From: Nectonema munidae
Lineage: Eukaryota > Nematomorpha > Nectonematoida > Nectonematidae
Assembly (NCBI GenBank): GCA_030549495.1
Contig: JAUIRK010000110.1
Span: forward strand, 1 to 64,000
DNA: 64,000 bases
Direction of reading: 5' to 3'
The position numbers and the translations under genes were made by a program. Below the pieces are notes generated by a model that worked only from the letters and a program-made list of their open reading frames with translations, was not told the origin of the DNA and did not search any database. The first letter of the stretch is position 1. Every line of letters starts with the position of its first letter. Shown piece after piece: positions 52,823 to 62,536 of this stretch.

Positions 52823-52984
52823 ACATTAATACTTCTAGATAATGCATGCTTGAATTCTTTTTTAGATGCACTTCTGAAAAAGCTTTGCAATACACCCTCT
52901 AATGCACAACACTTATATATTTTTAAATTTAATAATAAACATAGCTACTTGATAGAAAACCATCATCATAATTCGATAGATGTT

Positions 52985-53150
52985 GAAATTGTCTCCGAAA
53001 ATATCATTTAAATTTTAAATAAAATATTTATATACTAAAGCGAGCTAATTGATTCCATTTCTGTAGAATGAATGATGTATGCTTTGATAAAGGAATAAAT
53101 TACCACAGCAATTCGCTGAAAGTATCTAAAAGCTTCAATCGAATTATTGA
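52985..53150 (+). repeat. Solitary diverged copy of the 150-bp satellite unit
   Basis: ATTGTCTCCGAAAATATCAT, then TTTTAAATAAAATATTTATA, GATTCCATTTCTG and AGTATCTAAAAGCTTCAATC follow the order of the 45440-46098 unit, 7 kb away. It shows the unit also occurs singly. Confidence 0.65.
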
Positions 53151-53923
53151 TGAATGCGTGGTAGGTTTTTTCAAATAAAAATAAATCAATTGCGTCTTAA
53201 ACGTCAAAATATCTAAAAACACGTTATTTTTAATAAAAATGTTAGTATGAATTTAAATTAATATATTTTAATACAAGTGTAGCATTAAAAAGTTTGAAAG
53301 AAACTCCTCGCCAGTCTAAAATCGAGTTTATTTTTTCCTACATGAATACTGAAACCTTTAAAATTAATTTAGATAAGACAAATTATATTCCTAAGCAGAG
53401 AATTAAAGTTTTCTAGATACGAGGACTTTGAGTTCAACCTCCAAGAGCATTCTTCAAATCAAGAATAAAATGGACGTCAAAAAGCAGATCAAGTTTATTT
53501 AAGTAATCTTGAAAAATCTGTTTAAAAAAATTTTAATGCAAGAGATACAGAAATCTCAAAAACAGACAGAGTGTACTTGAAAATAAGGGAAGACCGTAAA
53601 GTTACAAATCTAAATTTAAGGAGGCCAGCAAATAAAGACATCGACATTATAAAATGAGGCATTGATCAACTATTTTAGACTCACAAAATGTAATGGATAA
53701 GATATTGAAGACACGACGCCATGCAGGATAAATGTGTTAATTAATATAATTGACATTTGTCCCTCCCAAGGATGTTTTTAAAACATTTCTTCTTGATTTT
53801 TGCTCGTGAGCCCAAAGACATTTTTTCCACAGTTGTATTTGTTTGGAATTTTGTGTTAGAATAATGAAGCTTAAGGCTATGGCGTAATCAGATGTTATAT
53901 GTTTGAGAGCTTGTTCATTTTAG

Positions 53924-54088
53924 AGACTTCTGAAAGAGCAGAAAATCAAAGCACCAACAACCCATTGGAAGTCATCAATCACATAAAGAGACCGATGAAC
54001 GCCTTTATGATCTGGGCAAAGGAAGAACGAAGGAAGATGCTGACTCACAATCCAGACATGCACAACTCCAACATCAGCAAGATTTTGG
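53924..54088 (+). CDS. SoxD-type transcription factor, exon with first half of the HMG box
   Basis: Acceptor TTCATTTTAG ends at 53923; donor TTGG|GTAAAA follows 54088, phase 1. After a linker ([18 protein letters not shown]) the exon reads [20 protein letters not shown], then [15 protein letters not shown]. The HMG box binds the minor groove of ACAAT-type sites and bends DNA. RPMNAFM is the Sox signature, and [13 protein letters not shown] is diagnostic for group D (Sox5/6/13). Compared with vertebrate SoxD, changes such as KEERRKML for KDERRKIL are conservative. The intron falls after ILG in the box. Identity as SoxD is secure; the exact orthologue name is not assigned. Confidence 0.95.
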
Positions 54089-54474
54089 GTAAAATGGCCA
54101 TTTTCTATTCAAAGCTTTATATATTTCTATTCAAATATACGAAGTCAAACCAGTCTAAGCAGGTCAGTTCTGTTTTAAGAAAATATTGCCAGCATACAGA
54201 ATGTCTGGGTTAGAAAATTTAAACTATTAAATAAAATCATTATAAATAAATATAACTTTGCTTTCTTTTGACAGCACAAAACGTTTGAAAAATTTTAAAG
54301 CCTCTAGTCAAAAGTGCTATTTCTTTTCTTCTTCATCAGTTTTACATGGTGGTGAGAAATTTTTTAATTCAATTTTCTGCTTCAATCAGAGATATTTTTT
54401 CTAGGTCACTTTTGTCTTGGAAAAACCAAAGATGTGTATATAACTCAGATAAATAAGATAGGCTTTTACATTAA

Positions 54475-54603
54475 CCCATTAAGTACCATAGAAATCAGAC
54501 GATATTTATAAAACGCAGACGATTTATATTCAAAGTCATTGAAAAAAGCAGACGAAGATGAAATTACTTATGTTCCCAAATGGGAACATTGGGACTTAAT
54601 GGG
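54475..54603 (+). mobile_element. piggyBac-like MITE, copy 1
   Basis: A 129-bp element with inverted ends CCCATTAAGT / ACTTAATGGG, flanked by TTAA on both sides (54471-54474 and 54604-54607). TTAA duplication with CCC ends is the piggyBac mark. The inside has three copies of CAGACGA. Its inverted relative is at 57334-57463 with only a few differences, so both inserted recently. Confidence 0.8.
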
Positions 54604-55196
54604 TTAAGATAAGATTATTATTAATACATTAAGATCTTTGACAATTGAGAACACTTATTGCTGGTCATTCATTAGTTTTCATGTTAAAGATTAAACGTCA
54701 CAGCAAAGATGTTGACCATTGACATGTTTATCTTCATGTCCCTTGTTTCAGCTTTTTTTCTCAAATTAATTGTTGACCTGACTTTCGTATCTTTTCATGG
54801 TTTAGCACAGCTTTTATCTCTAAACCCACTAGCATTTACTCTGGCTCTCATTTTTTCGCACTCTCATTCCTGAAAAATAAGAGCTCTGAGATACTTTAAG
54901 CTTTTCTCTACAACTAGAGCTGGGAGGATGCGATAAAAAAATGGTTAGATATTTCAATTTACTGTTGTTTTTGCTTGGGAGCGGCTGTGGTCTGTTTTGT
55001 TTTGCTTTCTCATTAAAGTTTTTCAAATAAAATATATTACTCAAACAAACAAAATAATGTTATCATATAAAAACTTTTTTCATTTATTTTTATATCAAAT
55101 AAAGTTACTTATATAGGAGTATTTATTTACAATTTATTCAATTTTTTCTAAACTATTAAAATTATACAAGTAACAAAATGGCAAACTTAATAACAC

Positions 55197-55270
55197 AGTC
55201 AACCCTCAGTATTCGCGGGGCTTGGGTTCCAAGAATAACCGTGAATAACCAAAATCCGCGAATACTTGTA
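55197..55270. mobile_element. pogo/Tigger-like terminal sequence
   Basis: CAGTCAACCCTCAGTATTCG followed by CGGGGCTTGGGTTCC and AAAATCCGCGAATACTTG resembles Tigger-type ends (CAGTCGACCCTC...ATCCGCGG). A weak inverse (CACGAATATTGAG) lies at about 56278-56290. No transposase of that family was recognised between them. Confidence 0.45.
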
Positions 55271-55639
55271 ACTTTTCTGAAAGTAACTTATAGCTAATTA
55301 TTTTGATTGTATGTAGAAATTCCATACGTTTTAGACTATTAATTTGAACATTTTAGCATACACTAAATTTAAAAACATTTCTAGCTTTGATAATAAAATA
55401 AAGTCATTACACAAATTTTATTTATGCAAATAAAGTTTATTATAAAAATAACAAATATAACCAAAACTTTAAAATAAGGTTTAATGAAAATAGAGATTGC
55501 ACAAAATAATTGCTACATACTGGTATTATGAAAATCATTCTTTTCGAAATTCTCGTTTGCCTGTAAATCGTAGTGTGATAGAAATCCTGATCTTTGTAAT
55601 GCCTTTCGAAACATGCTCGCGAAGAAATCATTTCCTTAG

Positions 55640-57300
55640 TTTCAAGTATGCTGAAGGAACATATGATGATTTAAACACAAAGTTTGCCAATAATAAAAAA
55701 GCGTGTATACAGTTTTTATGAAATCTTTTATTCTTTCGTGAAAGGCGATAAAAGAAATGGTATTTTTCCCGTGGATGCTAAACTACATAAGCTCAAAGGA
55801 AATGAAGTTGATGTGGTGATGCAGGATGAAGATTTGCGTTTTTATGAATACGAGCTTAGCCTTGGCTCTTTGAATTACGACACTTGTGAAGCTGTCAATT
55901 TGTCAAACGAAAACTGCTACAAACTTACTTACAAAAAGTTAGAAAATAAATTATTTTCTTATTTTAAAAGAAAACATCATCAAGAAAGAGATTTTCGGAC
56001 AAGATTTGGGATGACACTTTTCAAAAGAACTTTTGTCTTATAATAAAGTGTGAAAGAATAGTAAAAGATGAATTTTATAAATGTGTTCGTGTACTTATTG
56101 GAAAAATCATTTATGAATTTCACAAGCACATCAACTATAATCACTATCGCTAATATGATGTTATCAAGATCCCCGAAACTACCATGACTATGGACACATG
56201 CCACCATAAACGAGAAATTCTACTCTCTTTTATTTGTTTACATGCTGCTGGTACTCTCTCAGATAAAAATACCTAATTCACGAATATTGAGTGGCACGTG
56301 TGCCGAAGTCAAGTCTAGAATTTTCAAGCTACTAGTTGCCTGTAGGCAGGGAGATTCCATTACTATTTTATTTCAAAAGACTGACTTTGCTATGTATGAT
56401 TTCATAACATGAACATTTTAGAGAAACTAATGTGATATACTCCAGATATGCTTCTTACAATGTTGATCGTTAATAGTCATTAGTTGAGTTTGGAGATATC
56501 TTGAAAAGAGAATTGGTGTGGGAAACTCTTTTTGAACTTCGACACAAATCCAGTTCTACCTGCAGTGCAGTTTCATGAACTAATTATGACACAATTCCTC
56601 AAATTATTCATCTTTGTTTAGGCACATATAAAACTCCGAAAGGATTATACGATTACTTTAAGAAAGTGTCGATATGAAGGACCTTTTCCATGTTTTGTTA
56701 CTTCGATGATTTTAAGGTTTTTCATGAAGAACATCAATGTATTACGAACAAATTAGTTGTGCCATTTAGAAGTTACAAAGCTGTTGGAAATCTCATTGGT
56801 TTACAACTTGTTGAACCATTTTTTGTATTAACCATGCCAAACACCCATGCAAATGAAGAGTTTACATCTTCTGTCTGTTTACTTTGTTTAAATTTACAAT
56901 CAATTTAAATTGGTTCTATGCCATCGCTATCAATACAGGCTCTGAACTACGTTCTTGACAAACTTTTGAAAAGTCTCTGGATTTAATGTGTTATTGATGA
57001 TATTCTGACAAAAACTACAATGAAAAAATGTGAAATTACTTATTGCCAAATTAGCAAAGGGTTTTTAAATTCAGAAAAGGTTGGTTTTGGAAAAACATGA
57101 CCTACGAAAATTCTATTTTTCCTGCGTTTAATCAAACAAATTAAAAAATGTCCCCAATTAACGATATGGATGCTGAACGTTCTGTAGGTTGGATTAATCA
57201 TGAGTTTCTTGCGAGGATCAATGACAAATTCGCTCTGCAAATCCAGTATATGTTTGCCAAAAATGAGATAATCTATATTTTGGAAATAAGAATTTAGTTT
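55640..57300 (+). pseudogene. Decayed coding region of an unassigned element
   Basis: Open stretches have protein-like content: GDKRNGIFPVDAKLHKLKG and ELSLGSLNYDTCEAVNLSN (55684-56043), KLVVPFRSYKAVGNLIG (56690-56908) and DMDAERSVGWINHEFLARIN (57163-57225). The last resembles a motif (EAERSVG..NYEL) I recall from uncharacterised invertebrate transposon proteins. The family is not identified. The region is broken in several places and lies wholly in the Sox intron. Confidence 0.35.
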
Positions 57301-57333
57301 TGCATCAATTGTTCAACAGAATTGTAAGATTAA

Positions 57334-57463
57334 CCCATTAAGTCCCAATGTTCCCATTTGGGAACATTAGTAATTTCATCTTCGTCTGCTTTTTTCAATG
57401 ACTTTGAATATAAATCGTCTGCGTTTTTTTAAATATCGTCTGATTTCTATGTGACTTAATGGG
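57334..57463 (-). mobile_element. piggyBac-like MITE, copy 2 (inverted)
   Basis: 130 bp, ends CCCATTAAGT / ACTTAATGGG, flanked by TTAA (57330-57333 and 57464-57467). It is the reverse complement of 54475-54603 with about five differences. Confidence 0.8.
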
Positions 57464-58299
57464 TTAATCAAATATTACAAAATTGCCATTTGGATCGAGT
57501 AAGATTCGTAAAGAATTTCCTAAACGCTGATAGGGTGGACCATTCACGGTTCAAGTAGAACTTGATGCTTTTATTGTTAACTAGAAATATACCTAAAGAG
57601 AGAAGGAAACTAGATTGTATTCTCAACCCGTTTTCCATGTCAAAAAGCTACATCTTTGCAAATTAATAGCCCCTTGAGACTAAAGACAGGTAAATGTTCT
57701 TCACATATATATGCAACTAAACTAATTTAACCTCAGAAAGGACAATGAAAAGATAGTGTCAGCGATTTTAAAATAGCATCCCTCTCTACTAGCCAATCAA
57801 AAAAGAGAATTCTTTTTTCTAAAATTTCATATACAATATAAAAAGGCCCTTACATTATATTATATTGGTAGAAACAAATTCCCACAAATTGTTAAGCTCT
57901 GTTAAAATCGTCAATACTAATTGATTGACAGGTGTGAGTTGCGTTCTCTAAAGTGTACGCGCTCGCGTCCACCCATTTATTTTTATTTGATGGGTCGAAA
58001 CAAAGTTAAAATTAAAAAAGATGAACTTACAGCTAAAATGCTATATATAATAGTAATTTATCTGAAATTTAAACAAACAGTACGAAGAATCTTTTATTTT
58101 GGGACTTTTTTTTCTAAAACAAATTCAATTTTTTAACTTAAAGAATATTTAAATAAAATTTATGTGCATTTTGGTTTTCTTTACGCACATTTTCTTAGAA
58201 TTCTATGGGGAACACTAATACGAGTATGTATCAAGCAAAATGGTTTACGTGTCCAAGGATATCTTTATAAAGCATTAATTATGAACTTTATACACCAAG

Positions 58300-58514
58300 G
58301 CATGAAATGGAAAGAAATGACTTCAGAAGATAAGTCCAAGTATTATGTTGAACAAGAGAAGTTGAGTAAGCAACATATGGAGATTTATCCCGGCTACAAG
58401 TATAAACCGAAGCCCAAGAGGAAGTATTTGGTGAATGGAAAAAAGTTGAAGATGTCACAGTACAAAAAAGTTCTAAAAACTCGGACAACAAACCTCTTCT
58501 CAAGCAATGCACAG
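58300..58514 (+). CDS. SoxD-type transcription factor, exon with second half of the HMG box
   Basis: The acceptor CACCAAG ends at 58299; joining G (54088) to GC gives Gly, and the reading continues MKWKEMTSEDKSKYYVEQEK, then LSKQHMEIYPGYKYKPKPKR, the rest of the HMG box and the basic tail. After it, KYLVNGKKLKMSQYKKVL matches the SoxD post-box stretch (family form CLVDGKKLRIGEYK), which confirms group D and not just any Sox. The exon closes at AATGCACAG|GTGATA, phase 0. The box is intact with no stop or shift, so the gene is likely functional. The activation or co-factor region beyond this exon is not certain. Confidence 0.95.
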
Positions 58515-58787
58515 GTGATAAATGCTACTATTTAAGCAGTTTACGCCAAATTTCTAGTATGGCTATTAGTATAGGATAGGGAGGCAGATAGAGATGTCAA
58601 AGCACTTTCCCAAATCAATTGACATGCTCGCAAGATCTTGATAGAGAGTGATAGTGCGGTCTTTCTTTCGAGGAACATCTAAATTGTGAATAAAGACAGT
58701 AGAAGATAGCTAGATTTTGCAACTTAAAACATATATAATATTTGGCAAGTTGGGATGAGGAAGTAATTAGATCAAGTTAGTAGGAAA

Positions 58788-58919
58788 ATGGCACATAATT
58801 TTGGTGCAGGAGTTAATGAGGTTGTGTCATTGAGGGATAAAAAAGGAACATATGAAGGCCACGTGATAAGGAGTTTCGATGATATCGGCAACTTTGGTTG
58901 CTTCAAATTTAAATTGTAA
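58788..58919 (+). CDS. Unidentified open stretch with gene-like content
   Basis: Reads MAHNFGAGVNEVVSLRDKKG then TYEGHVIRSFDDIGNFGCFK, 43 codons to a TAA. Composition is far more gene-like than the surrounding AT-rich sequence. I do not recognise a family. A different frame takes over at 58916 and stays open to 59096, so one decayed gene with a frame shift, or two separate exons, are both possible. Confidence 0.35.
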   Translation: MAHNFGAGVNEVVSLRDKKGTYEGHVIRSFDDIGNFGCFKFKL

Positions 58920-58942
58920 ATAAGTCATTTTTGCATGGACAG

Positions 58943-59084
58943 TGGCCAAAAGCGTTAGAAGTTGTGTTTTCGCCAAAACACGTGAATGGCTTCATAGTCA
59001 GAGATTTGAGTGTGTTTGACGAAGATGTGAGGACGGATCGTCATGAATTCCGCATGTTTCCAGAGTTCCCAACTCTCAAAAAAA
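58943..59084 (+). CDS. Candidate exon, possibly 3' to the Sox HMG exons
   Basis: The open frame runs from 58907 to a TAG at 59094-59096. An acceptor-like GGACAG ends at 58942 and a consensus donor GTAAGT starts at 59085. Inside it reads WPKALEVVFSPKHVNGFIVR and DLSVFDEDVRTDRHEFRMFP, then EFPTLKK. Phase 0 at its start fits the phase-0 donor at 58514, so it could be the next Sox exon. Known SoxD C-termini do not, as far as I recall, contain this sequence. It could equally be part of an unrelated decayed gene with 58788-58919. Function is unknown. Confidence 0.35.
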
Positions 59085-59391
59085 GTAAGTAGTTTTAAAT
59101 AAAAATATAGCAAAAAAGTAGCTAAAATTACAAAAAAAAACGGAATTTAAAATTTATATAAGGTTGTCAATATTCCAACACTTCACTATAAGATGCAGAT
59201 TATAAATTCAAAATTTTATAGCCTGTTACATTGTCAATTTTTGCCATAACTTCAGAAGGCGGCAATTGATATTCACAACAACTTTTTTCACATCACACTT
59301 AATCAATATACTTTTTAAAGTATTTAAATCGATTCGATTTCTTAGTTTAGTTTAAATAATATAGAGTTGAATAAACAATCATACGGTAGAC

Positions 59392-62300
59392 CAGTGCTTC
59401 TCAACCTTTTTACGTCCATGCCCCACTAGACGCCTCTTAAAAACTTCGCGCCCCACCTATATAAAAAATATTATTCATGAAAATTTCTAGAACTTTATTC
59501 ACTACAACTGCATTACTGGCTTGATTTTTCTTAGTAGCTATAATACAAAAAGTGATTTATCAAGACGTGTGATTAAATAAACTTTTTATTGTTATGAGCA
59601 AATACAAAAGTTTCTGAAAAAGTCAACGTTTATTTTGGTTCACTTCGGAAAAATGAGGATCTGCTTTTTATACTAAAAGTTTATTTAATTGAAAAATTAG
59701 TGAGATCCTTGTGCTTGGCGTTTGTTGCAGAGAGATTTTATATTTGGTAAAAATTGAGTTAACTTCAGTCATAAATCTCCTTGCTTGGTAATATCTAAAG
59801 AATTTCTTTTTTTCAGGACCATATCATTTACACTGCTAAAACCGCATTCTGCTAAATATGAAGAGGGAAATGGTAGTAATAATTTTCTTGCAAAAAAAGT
59901 TGAATTTGGGTATTTCGCCTCAACTTCATGACAAAGCCACCCCATTGTACCTTTTATCGTAAATAGAGCTCGAACCGAAGCATTACCTTGTAATTCTGCA
60001 ATTTCGTTTGAATAGTGAAGTGGAACATCACAGAGATCCACCAGCATTGGCTGCGTTACCCATGATGGAAAACAAGTTTCTTTCAAGTCGGAAAACCTTT
60101 CTTGAAAATCTTCAGATAAAATTTTCAAATGATTAAGAATAACAATTAAGGCATTTTCGTTTGACTTATATATATATGCTGAGCCAGTGGAATTCATCAA
60201 ACCTGTTAGCAGAAAGTTGTTTTTGCCATAGTCCAATCAGTGATATAAAGCCAAATATCTTTGTTTTAACATCTATAAGTTTCTTATTTTTTCCCTGAAG
60301 TTGTTTGTTTAGCATATTTAATTTGTCAAAAATGTCTGTTAAATAGCTTAAATATGTTTTACCATTAACTGTTTTCAGATGCGTCATTTCGGGGTTGTCG
60401 GCTAAAAATATACTCAGCTCTTCAAATAGTTCCATAAATCTTTTCAAGCAATTGCCTTTAGAAAGCCATCTTCATCAGTATTGAGAATAAGCTTCACATG
60501 ATTGGCACTGCTATCCTCACAAAATTTTTAAAATGGCGCTCAGATTTTGCATTAGATTTGATAACATTTATACAACTTATTACTGATTTTAATACCTCAT
60601 TGAGAGGAGGTGATATGTTTTTTGCCACCAAATTTGCTCTATGTATAACACAATGTAGGGTAAATAAATCTGGATTTTCGTCCTTAATTAACTTTAAACA
60701 ACCATTTCTCTTTCCCATTATCACAGGTGCACCATTAGCTGCACACGATGTGATATTTTGTATTGGTATATTTTTTGTATTCAAATAAGATTTCACTTTC
60801 TGAAATATATCCAACGCCGTTGTAGAGGTTTGTAATGAACTACAGAACAACATCTCTTCAACAAACTGTTCATTGTCAATATATCTCACATAAGCCATCA
60901 ATAAAGCTTCGTTGTTTTTCAAAGTGGATTCGTGTATTTGTAGGGAAAATTTTCTTGATTGAAGTTTTTCAACAAGTTGAAGTTCAACATCATCACCCAT
61001 TTCATTTATTCTTCTCAGTATCATTACTAAGAGGCATAGAAGTAACGAGACTTTCTTCTCTGCCCAATACTCTTTTAATAAATGAAGATATTGAGGGTTT
61101 AATCAACTCCTCTCCCATTGAGTGATTCTTACCTGCTTTAGCAATGAGAAGAGAAATTTCATAACTTGCTTTGAGAGTATGGTTGATGCTATCAGTCTGT
61201 CCGGTGACCAGACTTTTTATAGTAAGCCGTTTTTCAAATTTTTCTTTTAAAGATTTGAAATGATTAATATCGAAATTCGCAGAACTTTGGTGTTTAGACT
61301 TTAAATGTGCCTCAAGACGGCGACGTTTCATCAATTCATTGCTCAGAGTTTGGTGACAAAAGACAGAATGGCATTTTTTCATCATTAATAGAGGGTATAA
61401 AACAAAAATTTAAAAACTCCTCTGAATACTGATGTATCTTCTTTTTTCCTGTAGATTTCACTTCTTAAATAGAGAGATCAGATTTGAAAAAAGGAAAAAA
61501 TATAAGAAATAATATAGATTTAATGTTTATGATTAAAAGGTGCTATATTTTTTGATAAGAAAAAATATAAATAGGTAAACTTTTTATTCTGATAATATAT
61601 AAATATAAAACAATGAATATATATTTAATAAATAATTGATATTAAAATTATAAGATTTTATATTCAAAAGATATAAAATATGTAACCTTTGTATTCCCAC
61701 TATGAGATATACTAGCGTATAAGTTTCATTTTTATTTGACACAAATTATGTTTAAAAATAATAAAGTGCAAAAATATATAAAACTTTTTTTAAAGTAACA
61801 AATTCGAAAAATTGAATTGTAAAGTTCATATTCCTTTTAAAAAAATTTTAGTTTTCATTGTCATTAAATTATTAATCTAAGATAGACTATAAATATTTCA
61901 ACGTAATTAGTTCACAAAAATTACGTTACAAACGTTTTGTTAAATAACTTTGTTTAAAAGTTTTTACCAAGTTCAAACTTTGCAAAACTTTATTTTTCAA
62001 ATAATGTCAGATTGTTATTAAATACGCCAGAATTGTCAATAAGCCAAAGCTGTAAATATTTTTTTGCTTAAATTTTGGATTAACTAAAATGTCGAAGTCC
62101 CCATTTTTTTACTCTATAAATAGAAAACTTGATTTTTTTAAAGTAATGTATATTTAAAGTGATTATCTTAATCATAAAATTTGTTAAGTTTATGAAACTT
62201 TTGAAAATGTACACTCAATTGTTTATATTTATATGTTTTGGGTTTATTCAGTTCTATAAATTTCCTTTTTATCTTTTGAGAAGCTTTATCCTCTTCTTTG

Positions 62301-62528
62301 CAAACTTCAAAATCTCAAAAATCACAAAAAATGTACTTCATAAAATGGTCTAAAACACAAAAATGCAACAAAAAGCCCTCTATTATACCCCATCACAAAA
62401 CGCTCATAACCCATTACAAAACATCTAAGGCCTAAGCCCACCTCGAAACCACTTCCCCCCCCCCCCCCCCCACCTCAAATTCTCTACGCCCTACCAGTGG
62501 GGCGTATGCCCCACGTTGAGAAGCACTG
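59392..62528 (-). mobile_element. ZBED5/GTF2IRD2-like hAT transposon, complete ends
   Basis: 3,137 bp with inverted ends CAGTGCTTCTCAAC / GTTGAGAAGCACTG and a perfect 8-bp target duplication CGGTAGAC (59384-59391 and 62529-62536). Near both ends are GCCCCAC-rich blocks, and a long C-run lies at 62456-62472. It carries one transposase relic on the minus strand (61385-59769). The stretch 61390-62450 holds no gene. Perfect duplication with a broken transposase suggests it inserted not long ago, perhaps moved by another copy's enzyme. Confidence 0.93.
59769..61385 (-). pseudogene. ZBED5-like hAT transposase (broken)
   Basis: The first piece (61385-61002) has a BED-like finger: CHQTLSNELMKRRRLEAHLK with KSKH, the first Cys spacing disturbed. 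The second (61024-60494) reads KLQSRKFSLQIHESTLKNNE; the family has LDEST, so the first catalytic D is H here. Next, SCAANGAPVIMGKRNG has N where the family has D (CTDGAPAM), and LFTLHCVIHRANLVAKNI keeps the Cys/His block. The third and fourth pieces (60447-59769) carry LPFPSSYLAECGFSSVND and LKKRNSLDITKQGDL, the hAT dimerisation domain. Frames overlap at three joins. Two catalytic acids are replaced, so the encoded enzyme would be dead even without the frame breaks. Confidence 0.85.
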
Positions 62529-62536
62529 CGGTAGAC

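Larger units (their letters stand above)
51866..53923. other. Sox intron before the HMG exon
   Basis: Runs from GTAAGA to ATTTTAG. It holds a tRNA-like SINE segment and a stray satellite monomer, listed separately. Otherwise AT-rich with no exon seen. Confidence 0.65.
54089..58299. other. Intron inside the Sox HMG box
   Basis: Runs from GTAAAA to ACACCAAG. It contains two TTAA-flanked MITEs, a pogo/Tigger-like end and a decayed coding region. No further exon is needed, since the two half-boxes join in frame. Confidence 0.85.
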
